From assembly GCA_004794655.1 (NCBI GenBank), contig SMMW01000149.1, positions 2,356,001 through 2,420,000 on the forward strand: a stretch of 64,000 nt of DNA. Reading direction: 5' to 3'. The notes under the pieces were generated by a model. That model worked only from the letters and a program-made list of their open reading frames with translations, searched no databases and was not told where the DNA came from. The stretch is from Marisa cornuarietis. Lineage: Eukaryota > Mollusca > Gastropoda > Architaenioglossa > Ampullariidae. Below are positions 26,801 to 37,900 of this stretch, piece by piece (within the stretch, counting starts at the first letter, position 1; each line of letters starts with the position of its first letter). A program made the translations under genes and the position numbers.

Positions 26801-29310
26801 TGATTATCTTTACTGTGTTAACTACTTTATGTAAGCATTATAATAGTCATTTAGCTATTTTAACGAATGCTACAACTTCTTTCAAACTTAAATATAGCAA
26901 TTTTAGGATATGGGATAAAGATTCAGATGACTTCTAATAGATACTGCCAGCCTTTTGGAATCACTTAAAAGTTCAGTTACTTTATTGAGTTCATTTAATA
27001 AGCAGGCCATCATGGACATACCTGGCAAAAGTTTTACTTCGATTAAAATTCCAGGTCATAAGCATGACAAGATCTTTGATAGGACCACAAAACATCTTTG
27101 ATGTCCTTTAACATCAGAAGTACAAAATTTGATGTTGTAATTGGCCTATGTTGACCATATACACACAAAATCGGATACTATTATCAACTGCCTGGGAAAA
27201 GTAGCGTTGACCCATGTTGATGACAATTGTATGTGCAAGTAAAGTAGAACCTGGATTTTATTCTGCACATGGTCACAGGGAGGAACTGTGACAGGTGAAA
27301 AGTAAATTTGATTTTCCCTGGAAATCGTCACTCGGTGACATTTTCTTGGCTGATTCCTTGCATTGTTTTGTTGTTAAGGATAAAGAATATTGCTTTCACT
27401 ACAGATTTCATATTTGATTAATGCTTGTGAAATGTAAATTAGCCATGGTGAGCACTGTCTTTAAATTTAGAAGATTATATAAAAAGTGAATTATTGTTTC
27501 CTTCCATTAAAATGACTAAAACATTTATTTTCTCCCTCCAGTACCAACATATTTGTGTATTTCTTTATTCGAACTCTACACCCCCAAAAACATTAGAGAA
27601 AGAAAAGGAAGAATAACTGCCATATTAAAAGTGTAAATAGTTAAGGAAAATTAACTTTCAAAACTCTTGTATATTTAAATATGTTATTGTATATGTATGA
27701 TTACCTTAGTTTTCAAGTAATGCTTTTTTTTTTGAAGGTTTCATTTTTGTTTGCAATGAATGCTGTTTTGAACTTTTCTTATGTCCAGGAGAAGAGAGTG
27801 CAAGTGTTTGTGTGTAATGTGTGTGTCAATGATTACACACTTTTGGATGCATGTTACCTGTTGCATGCAATTTTCTTTACACAACCTTTCACTATTTTAG
27901 CAGAAGACAAAATGTGGGTGTTACAGAAGTTGTGGGCACTTATGAATACAAAGATAACTTTTCTCCTAATGTGTTCTCAAGTATCTGTTCTGTAGATTGT
28001 TGTTCTTAACTTGTTGCATAGTAGTCATCGCTGTCTTGTCATCAAGTGATTACTAAAGATGATGTGTTGGCTGGCTAAAGTTGATTAACCAAGTGAGTTA
28101 ATTTTGTTTTCTGTTTGCATAACCGGTGATTTAGCAATTGTTTTGTTTTCCGCTTGATTTGCAATACGAGAAAAATAGTTCTATATAGATATATATTTTT
28201 GTGTTCTCTTGGCTCCCAGTGTTCTTGCACTAGTGCACTACACTTGTATATATTGTTTCATTCTTGTGTGTGTATATATATATATCATACTTATATCACT
28301 GTAGGATTAAAGAAGTGTTCACACTGCAAATTGCTCACATTATTGGGGAAATGAGCGAGAGATTCATTAGAATTTTCATGGGAAATGGATAGGAAGAACA
28401 GCATGTTTGTGATTGTTTTTATTCCATTAAAATATTCTTTTGAAATCTTTTGCTTCGCTTAAAAATATCTATTTACATTCATCAAATTGCAATATGGCAA
28501 AAGTAATGTGTGAAATAATTTTTGACACCCATAAAGATGTCGGACAAGTTTACATGAGTGTAATCTAGCACTAAACTATGTTTTGGTATCACTTTTCATA
28601 CATTCATATTGTTTGAAATTGTATAGAAATCTATATTTAGGTCATGATTTTACTTATGATTGACAGAATTCATTTTGTAACCCAAACTTAAACTATAGAA
28701 GGGATCTATATATGGAATGATCTACAAATGGAAGTAAAAGCTTCCCATCTTCATCTTTTGATTTGCTGTGCTCAGGCACACAGGGCTTTAAATTGTTACA
28801 GTATAAAATTTGTTTTTATGTATTTAGTAGTAGAGCTATAATTGTTTAAATGTATTGTGTATTGTTGTTTTAATATGCCTTTTTTATAACTGTCATGTGT
28901 CTGTACAGTTTGAACTATAAGGATCCTACATATATATTTGTGACGGTATACTCCAATTTTTGTACCTATTAGCTCACTGGACCCAAGCTATTTGCTACAT
29001 AATTCCGACTGCTATTGTATAAATATGGAGGGACTAAAGGTCACAGGATGACTATAGTCACAATCTGGTCCCAGTGTATCAATGAACTTTCAGATTTCTT
29101 TAGGCTTTTTGTTTAAAAGAAGTTAATTTGCCAAAGGTGTAAGTTTTTTTTCTGTTACCATTTAAACTCCCCCAAAACATTTTTTGAACTGAAATATTCT
29201 CAAATTGTGTTTAGTCTTCATTATGATGTGTTACCAATTTACAATATCATGCGCTGAGTAAATTATTATCAATTCTGCTAAACTTACAGGTGGTAAATCA
29301 TACGGTAGAT

Positions 29311-29316
29311 AATAAA
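29311..29316 (+). terminator. candidate poly(A) signal, STAT proximal
   Basis: First AATAAA found downstream of the STAT stop, about 2.5 kb into the presumed 3' UTR. Use of this site is inference. Confidence 0.35.
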
Positions 29317-29851
29317 GGAAGGAATTAAGGGAAGCACTTTTATTAATCTTTTTTATGCCTGTGAATTATATATCCCGTTTGGTTATTAATAATTCACTGC
29401 GTATGAACACCATACTATGTAGCCTACCTTGATCAATGGCCAAATCACTAGGAGATGAAAGTTTTATGAATGTAAATGTGGTACAATGGTGGCAAAATCT
29501 AGAGGTCTGTTTTCTTTCTCAGCTTTACTGCCACAACTTTAAAATTATTTAACTATACAGGAGCTGCTTACACTGTCTCAATATTTGTTCTGTTAAGCTG
29601 ATGGAAAATCCAGTTGCCAGAATTAGTATATTCCATCCATCTTGTTTTGCAATACAATGTTTAATCTATGTCTATATTGTTTAGAAAATATTTTAGTAAT
29701 ATGTGATTGTTCTTTTTGACTTTATCAATTAAGATTTTTAGGGCAAAAAGAAAAAATATATAAGAATTAAACTGTTCCATGACCTTTTTATTAATATTCT
29801 TGCACTTTTTTTTTACCTTCACAGAGAATGAAGTCATCATTCTTTTGAAAT

Positions 29852-30321
29852 GGTGACTGGACACTTAATCCCCAGACATTTAATCCCCGACACTTAATCC
29901 CCTAGACACTTAATCCTCAAAAATGCCCCCAAATCGCGACACAACACTCAAAACTGCTATTTTGTGAACTTGAAATATTATAACCGTAAAAGAAATGTAT
30001 CGCGTGGGAACTCTAACGAGACGTAACAATCGCCCCAATTAGGGTACCTCCGATCATTAGCTTTCCTGTCATATTGATTAACAACACTTTTCATATCATA
30101 TTGTTGAAGAACATTGACTTTAATAGCTCACATGAACTTTAACTAATGTTATAGATGTTGAAGTATTATTTTAGTTGTCAAACTTATTTTGATGTTTACA
30201 TGAAAATAATTATTTAAATTTGAATTAAATTTTTCATTCACTTCATAATTTTTTGAGTTGAAATTTCATTTTGAGGATTAAGTGTCTGGGGATTAAAAGT
30301 CTAGGGGATTAAGTGTCGGGG
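29852..30321. mobile_element. inverted-repeat element with iterated ends and 13-bp direct flanks
   Basis: Both ends are built from repeats of a unit like acacttaatcccc(ta)g, in opposite orientation (left arm about 29861-29925, right arm about 30272-30321). The 13-base sequence attcttttgaaat occurs immediately on both sides (29839-29851 and 30322-30334). About 470 bp, no open frame. The class is not recognised; the duplication is longer than usual for cut-and-paste elements. Confidence 0.7.
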
Positions 30322-30369
30322 ATTCTTTTGAAATATTTGTTGTTGTATACATTTCTTTTTCTTTCTGAA

Positions 30370-30375
30370 AATAAA
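30370..30375 (+). terminator. candidate poly(A) signal, STAT distal
   Basis: AATAAA just after the inverted-repeat insertion. If it is used, the mature STAT mRNA would carry the inserted element in its 3' UTR. Use is inference. Confidence 0.3.
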
Positions 30376-30639
30376 GATTATAGAGCATCAGTAATGGTTG
30401 TCTTTTGCTCAGTACACTCAGATATGATGATGACGACAGTATATTTGGAAGCCACATTTTCACCATATGGATGCAAGATCCGTGCACTGAAAACATAAAA
30501 GACTACAGACAGTGAACAGAAGAAACATAAGCATCAGCAAATAAATGATACCATGGCAAACAAACTAAATGCATAGATGAACAACGAGGGAGTAAACAGA
30601 ATAGTATACTTCGTTATGCAAGATTATTTCTTAGAGATG

Positions 30640-31320
30640 GGCTGTATATTTTAAAACGCCCAAACTCCTGAAGTCATCTGAAGCAGAGGAGCTTGGGTAT
30701 ACATCCAGCACCCCGACGGACACAGGCAGACAGTATATAGCCATACCAACAGGCTCTCGCTGCACCAACTACAGAGCTGAAGCTGAAGCCCTAATCTGTG
30801 CAGTGAACAGTATCAGCAGTAAAGCAAACACAGACTTACAGGTGGTGTTTCTAACAGATGTCCTGTTTGCCCTACAAGCTGCTAACCTGAACCATCTACC
30901 TAAGCTGACAGCATAAATACCGATTGCCTAAACACAGTACTGCATTGGATACCTTTACCCTGTGGTATTGAAAGCAACAAGACAGAATGGCAAAATTAAG
31001 AGCTGAAGCCAGGCAGGATGAAAAAAAAGGTCGGCTTAACAGAGATGAAGACTTCATTAAGACTTCGTACAGCCCTCCCAAGCCACCAGATAATTTTCCA
31101 CCTTAGGAAGGGCACATCTGGTGTCGTCCCTAATTTGCTTCTGTGGAGATGCAGAGTGTAGATTTCTCCATGAACTGAGGGGTGAGTTCTGGTTGTCACC
31201 AATGCCCCTCGACACCAAGCTGTACAGACCTGTGGACGCTTTGCGGATCCAGTTTTGTCTTGAGAACTGGCCTCCAAGTGTGACAAGTGATGAAAGAAAA
31301 GGCTTAAACAGGTTTGGTGC
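30640..31320 (+). mobile_element. I/Nimb-like LINE remnant with RNase H fragment
   Basis: Translation in broken frames gives IAIPTGSRCTNYRAEAEALI and VVFLTDVLFALQA, an RNase H pattern found at the end of I-clade LINE proteins, then farther on LYRPVDALR and PPSVTSDERK like the tail of such proteins. Several stops and frameshifts. Intergenic between STAT and PRPF4. Confidence 0.6.
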
Positions 31321-31361
31321 ATCTATTGTGAATGTGATCTGTCACAGTAACGATTTTATTT

Positions 31362-31905
31362 AATAATAATGCAAAATTTGTATAGCGCATACTCACACTC
31401 CTATGGAGCATGCTCTTAATGCTTAAGAACAAGAACGAGACATGGGCAACATTCAAGGGACAGAAGAACAAACAACATGCACTAAGTAAGGATAAACAAC
31501 AGTACCAATGATGAATGAAGACAAATGCAGAAATTGCAAAGAGGAACCAAGTAACAAGGACTGAGAGTATCATGGTATGCAAAAGGAAGACGAACAGGGA
31601 GGTAGCAATAAGTGGAGGGTTGGGAAAAATGACTAGCATTGTGGGAACTGGCGTTAAGAGTAATGTTTAAGGAAGAGGTACGTGCGTTTTCAGTACAAAT
31701 TTAAAGGATTTAATATTGGGTAGGTGACAGATATGGAAATGGAGAGAGCTCCCCTGTTTCACGTCACAGTAACTAAAAATCATGTGACCATATGTTGTTC
31801 TGGTGACAGGAATAGTTATGAGACGAAGAGCGGAGTTGTCAAGCTGGGACGTACAGAAAAACAGGGCAGGAGCCAGCAAAGAAATTAAAACAGCAGTTTG
31901 CACTT
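31362..31905 (-). mobile_element. L2-like LINE 3' tail, copy E
   Basis: The + strand starts with aataataatg and tatagcgcatactcacactc and extends to the VPVTRT coding block and the LISLLAPALFF region, matching copies A and B with more divergence. Confidence 0.7.
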
Positions 31906-32700
31906 TGTATTTTGGTCACTCAAGAGCATGATACACTAAAAACAAGTATTTTGGGTAGACATCCAGCCATGTTTAATCTATATTTTAATCATCGACCCAA
32001 ATGTAAATGGTACAGAACCTTCCTATTAACTCCTACGTGGCCTTTACAATTACCTACTGGTAACTACACGGATGAAAGCCGGTCGGTTCGAGCGCAAGTT
32101 ATCTGTGGTTGGAGCAAGGACGGAGTAAATGTACGGTAGGCGATTCCACAATAGCCATAAACGATTTGTTTACCGATGACGGAAGTTGCTAGTCACAGAT
32201 AACGAAAAATCAAAAGTTGTACAAAACAATTTTTTTTTTTTGGTCTTTTTGGTGAAGGTAGGAAGGGAGAAAAGTAGCAGGGTAAGAGGTTTTGCAATTA
32301 GGATGAAGTTAAATCCTGTGGGGGACTAATTTGATGTGCCATGATATTAGCTACAACCGAAAATTTACAAGAAATCGATCAAACGACAACGATTAGGTGC
32401 CGCACAGTCACTCTCTACGAAAAGAGGATAGTTAAATCCGCAGACTTCTACGATAACGCGCATGGTTCAGAATGTAAGGGAAGCAACTCTACCGACTGTG
32501 TTAAATCATTTTGAGGTAGTTTGACTATTTTCTGTTTTGATCATTGTTATTTTTAGTTGTTTATTTTACTTACTTATTGAATTGCGTCATTCTTCTGGAA
32601 TATTAGTTCATTTACAGTTTCTTCTCGTAATAATGAGTTTAGATTTAAATTTCATTCCGATTTCGTTTCCTAGTCGCATTCATTACGAACGTCATTAGTA
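31906..32700. other. intergenic, nothing recognised
   Basis: Unique-looking sequence between two L2-like copies. No convincing exon. Slightly higher in CpG than its surroundings near 32060-32200, so a promoter is possible but not supported. Confidence 0.4.
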
Positions 32701-32723
32701 CGTCATTGCTCATTCAGTTATAA

Positions 32724-34380
32724 TATAATAATAATAGTGAAGATTTTTATAGCGCATATTCACACTCATAGAGAGCATGCTCTTAGCGCTTAAAATGGGG
32801 AAGAGACGTGGGGACGAAAGAAAACAACAGTACTGACGACGAAACAGAAAACAAAAGGCATCAAGTAACAGGAACAGAGAAATATAGTGATTCTGCCGAG
32901 AAAGATGGGTAAAGTAGCAAGAGGGAAGGGATGGGGGGGGGATAAGAAGGACTAGCATTGTGGACTGTGTTAGGAGTAATGCTCAAGGAAGAGGTGCGTT
33001 TTCAGTGCAGATTTGAAGGATTCAGTTGTAGGAAGGTGGCGGATATGGAAAGGAAGAGAGTTCCATTGTTTTGCAGCACAGTAGCCAAAATTCCTGTGAC
33101 CATATGTTGTAGTTCTGGTGACAGGAACAGTTAGGATACAGTCGTCAGACGAAGAGCCTAATTGTCTGGCCGGAGAGTAAGGGATGAGAAGTTCAGAGAA
33201 ATAGTCAGGACAGGAGCCAGCAAAGAAATTAAAACACAGCACAGACAGTTTGTACTGAATGCGAGAACGGATGGGTAGCCAGTGTAGAAAACGAAGGAGA
33301 GGAGTGGCATGGTCCCGTTTACTTGCTCTAAGCACCAGACGCGCGTCTGCGTTGACAATAAATCCCAGACTCCTAACGGATGACGTGAAGGTGATGTTGC
33401 TGTCGCCCACCATGATGTGATTGGGCAGACTGACGAGTGAAGGTTGATGTCTTTTTTTATGGCACAAGAGGGCTTCCGTTTTATCATCGTTTAGTTTAAG
33501 CTTGTTTTTTACCATCCAGCCCTTGACATCGCTGATACAAGCTTCTAGAGAGCTAATAGCAGAGTGAGACTCAGCCGGTGGAGTAGAACAGTAAAGCTGC
33601 GTGTCCTCAGCATAGGATTGATGAGAAACCTGGTGAGACCGGATGCATGATGAAAGTGGCTTAGTATACAGGATGAACAGAACTGGGCCAAGTACTGAGC
33701 CTTGGGGAACACCACAGAAAAGTGAAGCAGGGCGAGATATTTGACCATCAACTAACACAGTCTGGGTCCTATCAGTGAGACAGGAGTTGAACCTTGAGAG
33801 GGCAGGTCCAGAAATCCCGTAGAGGGTGTGGAGTCTGTGAAGAAGCAGAGAGTGGTCTATAGTGTCAAATGCAGCAGACAGGTCCAGTAGGGTTAATGGA
33901 GAGATATCACCAATGTCAAGAGCAGTGGAAAGGTCTATATGCCGACTGAGCTTGTGGGATAAGATGGTGCTCTTGTAAGTAGGCCCAGAGCTGTGTCAAA
34001 ACTATTTTCTCTATGATCTTAGAGAGAAAAGACAAGTTGGAAACTGGACGGTAGTTGTTCAGCACATTGATGTCAAGCGTGGATTTCTTTAGAAGTGGCC
34101 TCACCACCGCATTTTTGAACAAAGATGGGAAAACACCTGACGGCAGGCTGACATTTACAATATTTGTGCTGTCAGAAAGTAGAGTATCTAGGCACTCGAG
34201 CAGAAGGCTTGTGGGCATCGGATCTAACTCGCAAGTTGTTGGTTTAGCTTTTAGAATAACCGCTTTTACATCGGTCTCAGAGACTGGTAGGAACTTGGTC
34301 ATGGAGCATACTGGGAGGACATCACAGGAGATGCTGTCAAGCACCGACAAGAAATTTGACAATATGACAAGAAATTAACA
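32724..34380 (-). mobile_element. L2-like LINE, copy F, longest in window
   Basis: From 34362 down: SETDVKAVILKAKPTTCELD, YRPVSNLSFLSKIIEKIV, then in another frame LLDLSAAFDTIDHSLLL (palm motif A), CGVPQGSVLGPVLFILYT, and SYAEDTQLY where YADD is expected. It then jumps from GFIVNADA straight to RLVLRASKRDH, missing a segment present in copy B (about 14850-15060). Tail ends in tatagcgc and (ATA)n. Broken by a frameshift near 33900, the catalytic-box change and the deletion. No endonuclease part remains. Confidence 0.88.
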
Positions 34381-34443
34381 AAATAACAAGACAATATGAC
34401 AAGAAATTAACAAAATAACAAGACAATATGACAAGAAATTAAC
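34358..34443. repeat. 32-bp tandem repeat, 2.7 copies
   Basis: Unit begins gacaatatgacaagaaatta; copies at 34358-34389, 34390-34421 and 34422-34443 look identical. Sits on the 5' edge of the L2-like copy, overlapping its coding end. Confidence 0.85.
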
Positions 34444-34924
34444 TTTTGAGGAACGAAATTAAGAGTTTTCAAAACGAGTTGCATTTAGTTACTTTTGCAA
34501 GAAGTCGATTTTGCAGAAGTTCATGTTGAATTTTTCTGTTGATGTTTAATTTGGTTCAATAACTGTACGATCGTGGTCCATAATGTTTATGTTATCTGTT
34601 CCTGCAATGGATTATACCTCACCCCCGATCACAGGATGAGCATTTTAGTCACCTTCATACCTTTTATAAAGAAATTTATAAACAGGTGATATGAAAAGCA
34701 AGAGTGCTGTGATTTTCTGATGAACTAAATTTGTTTCATCATATTATTAGTGAATCATTACATTCTTCAGAGCATGTTCTTGCCACTTTCTTTCATACCA
34801 TCCTATTCCTATTTGTTAATTATTCCCAGTCACATTTCATAATGTTGATAACTTGTGTGGTAATAGTTATGTTAAGTAAAGCCCATTGCCGTGAAATTAT
34901 GACTGTGACATAATCTGCATTCAG
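34444..34924. other. region upstream of PRPF4, no feature recognised
   Basis: AT-rich, no TATA box in a convincing place. Likely contains the PRPF4 promoter or the end of a 5' intron, but nothing in the sequence decides it. Confidence 0.3.
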
Positions 34925-34952
34925 GTAAGACTGAAGGAATCAAAACTAAAAC
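34925..34952 (+). other. possible 5' UTR start of PRPF4 exon 1
   Basis: A TTCAG ending at 34924 could be a splice acceptor for a 5' UTR exon. It is immediately followed by GTAAG, which also looks like a donor, so the reading is ambiguous. No confident promoter was identified upstream; an L2-like LINE copy lies within 600 bp. Confidence 0.25.
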
Positions 34953-37900
34953 ATGTCGGATGAGGATGAGCCAGTAATTGTACCTTCTGGCAAGACGGTG
35001 CATTATGGGAGTTTAGAGGTTGGGGAGCTTGCCAGGCAGGCAAGTGAAGTTCCATCCAAAGATGCACTAGAGGCTGCCAAAGAGGCAGGGCACATCAATA
35101 TTTCAGAAGGTAATGTGAATTGCTTTGGTTAATTATCACCATTCAAAACATAAATAATTATTAGTATTAATGTAGTGGTGGGCTTGTGTCATATTGGATA
35201 TATTTCTTCCTAGACTACTTTATCACAAAAAAGTAAAGATGCTCAGGTTCACACATGCATATGAACACACGCATACACACAGATGTGTCATGCCATGCTT
35301 TAGTCATAACTTAGTCATGTGCTTATGATAGAGATGTCAGAATGTCCATCAGATTTTTCCATACAAATTTTTGTTGATTTAAGTTGTCGTAAGTATTAAC
35401 TATCTTTTTAAGTTTTTGAACTCCAGCGATGAAGTAGCATGGAGCAAAGGCATTTGGTGGGTAGAAGTAGAAAGAACAACATATATGCTACCGAAAATTC
35501 AGCTGTTTAAAGAAAAATTCTTCTTTACTTTTTGAAAAACAGGTTTATCTCCTATGTTTATATGTCTTATTAAATGCATGAGCATGGTTAAGCTGAAATA
35601 TGTGGAAATTTTGGACTCAAGGCTTCCTGGGACACCCAGTAATGCTGGGCAAAACACTTGTCACCAAGTCAGGGTCATGAGTCAAATCTCAGACACTTGA
35701 GTGTCTGCTTATGCCCCTTGTTTACAGGCTGGATGATGTCTCTCCCCACTGCTTTTCAAACACCCTAATCATCCATGTTTTTGTTTGGCATTTTAGTGGA
35801 TGTAAATTTACTCTTACAAATTTCTCCTCAGTTTCTTTGTTTACTTGACTGTATTTCTTTGTTTAACATTTTTTTTAGGAGGACATTTTGACTTAGAAGC
35901 AGCAGAAGCAGAGAATCAAGCAGAAGCACTTGCAGAATTTGAGAAGAGGAAGAGGGTAGAGTATTTGTTATTTTGAAGTCTGTTCTGTAGCCATACATCA
36001 TACAATTTTACAAATTATTTTTGAATTATCCATTTCTGTAATCTTGGAAATTGTCCATGCTATTTAATTTATTTTCTTAATTTTGCAGGGCAAATAATTT
36101 TAAAATCAGTTTAATCTTTAATCAACAGGCACGTCAGATACATGTTTCCACAGATGATTCAGAAGTCAAAGCTACTCTTAGACAGTTAGGAGAACCAGTA
36201 TGTAAGTATATGACATTCCTGAGCTGATATCAGAGGAAAAGAATAAAATATGTTGGGTTTCATCTTCTGCTGTTTGTAGCTAAATGCCTTAAAATTCTCA
36301 TAAAAAAGCATAAAAGTACAACTTTTATGAGGAAAAAATTGGATTCACAAATTGGATCATATTGAATACTTAAATGTTCATTTAGTATTATCAGTTGTGT
36401 TTTTAATTTCATTGAATTTTTAACTTTAACTGTAGTATTGTTATCAATATTATCACTATCATATTTATTATTCTTGATGATCTAGAACTTTCATTTTATA
36501 CATTTTGGATAGGTTTGTTTGGTGAGGGGCCTGCTGAGCGGAGAGAGAGATTGCGACAGTTGCTTGCGGTACTGGGAGAGGATGCCATTAAGCAGAAAAA
36601 AACAGAGAAAGAAACTGAAGTGACAAAAAAAGAGGAGGTAAATGTTGTCCATTGAACAAATAGGAAGCCGACAGCAGAGAAATTACAATTAAAAAATTAT
36701 TTCAGAATGAGAGTTACTGGAAGTAAAGTTCAGTTAATAATATATTTATTACCAATATTTTGAAAAAGTGTTGTTAATGTGAGGTAATGTTCTTCAGTTT
36801 AGGATTCTTTGTCATTATTGTTGAGAATTCTATTAAAAAGATTTGTAAGTGGTGCAAATCTGACACCTGCATCATCATGTCTGTTTTGCTCAACAGCAGG
36901 AAAGTGAAAATGTGACCTGGTATCATGAAGGACCAGAATCTTTGAAGGAAGCAAGATTCTGGATTGCAGAGTTCTCTATTCCACGGTGATTTGCTCAGTC
37001 TTCCTTTAAAAACAAATATATTAAAAAAAACTTTGCTAATGTTTTAACTACTTAACATTCACTTCAGGATTCACAGATCTGACAGTGTAACTTGGAAAAA
37101 AAAATCTCAGAGTTTGTCAGACCATCACATAAAGGCACAAAATACTTTGTTGAGGAAAGTAAACTGTTAAAAGTAACCTTATGAAAAATTCATTATACAG
37201 TAATCCCTCACTTATCGCGGGTGTTCCGTTCCAGGCCCACCCGCGATAAGTGAATTTCCGCGAAGTAGGGACGCTATACTGTTTTTAGTAGTTATACATT
37301 ATTTTAAGTCTTTATAAACCCTCCCAACACTCTTATCCATAACCCTTTCTCATTCCCTTAATAACCATAAAAATGTTTTAAACTCTTAAATCTAGATACG
37401 TAATTTACAAAAATTAATATGGGTAGTCACCATTGAAAATACACCATACATCTAGAATGATAATGATTAATTAGCTTAACAGTACTGATGACGATGGCGA
37501 TGAAGATAAGATTAATGCCAAGAAGGGCATTATTGCTCTTCTAAAGGCACCACTTCATCAGGTGGTGCGGTATCTTCGACCGGACGTAACTTCTACTACT
37601 TCCTCTAAAGGCATAGGCGTAACAGATCTCTTCGTGCGAGTTATGAACGATTGGGTGGCATGGCAGGGCTTGAATAAATTCAGTCTCTAACGAAAGTTTC
37701 ACAAATAACGTACACAACACCGCAGATGAAAACTACGCACACGTGACAGTCGGATGCTAACGGGAAATGGAAGAGCTGAGAGAGGGGGTAGCTGCGCACA
37801 GCGAAAGAAAACAAGATGCGACGGTTACTGAGCCAATCAGCGACTGGGAAACATTACTGTACAATACGTACTATGTATGTGCAAAAAAACTTTAGATGGA

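Larger units (their letters stand above)
26801..30380 (+). other. probable 3' UTR of STAT
   Basis: AT-rich sequence after the STAT stop, without further exons that fit the frame. AATAAA hexamers occur at 29311-29316 and 30370-30375. The second lies beyond the inverted-repeat insertion at 29852-30321. The open frame at 27681-27995 has no recognisable protein character and is treated as UTR. Confidence 0.5.

Noticed and set aside
27681..27995. 104-codon open frame after STAT
   Set aside because: Lies in the presumed 3' UTR, with no recognisable domain.
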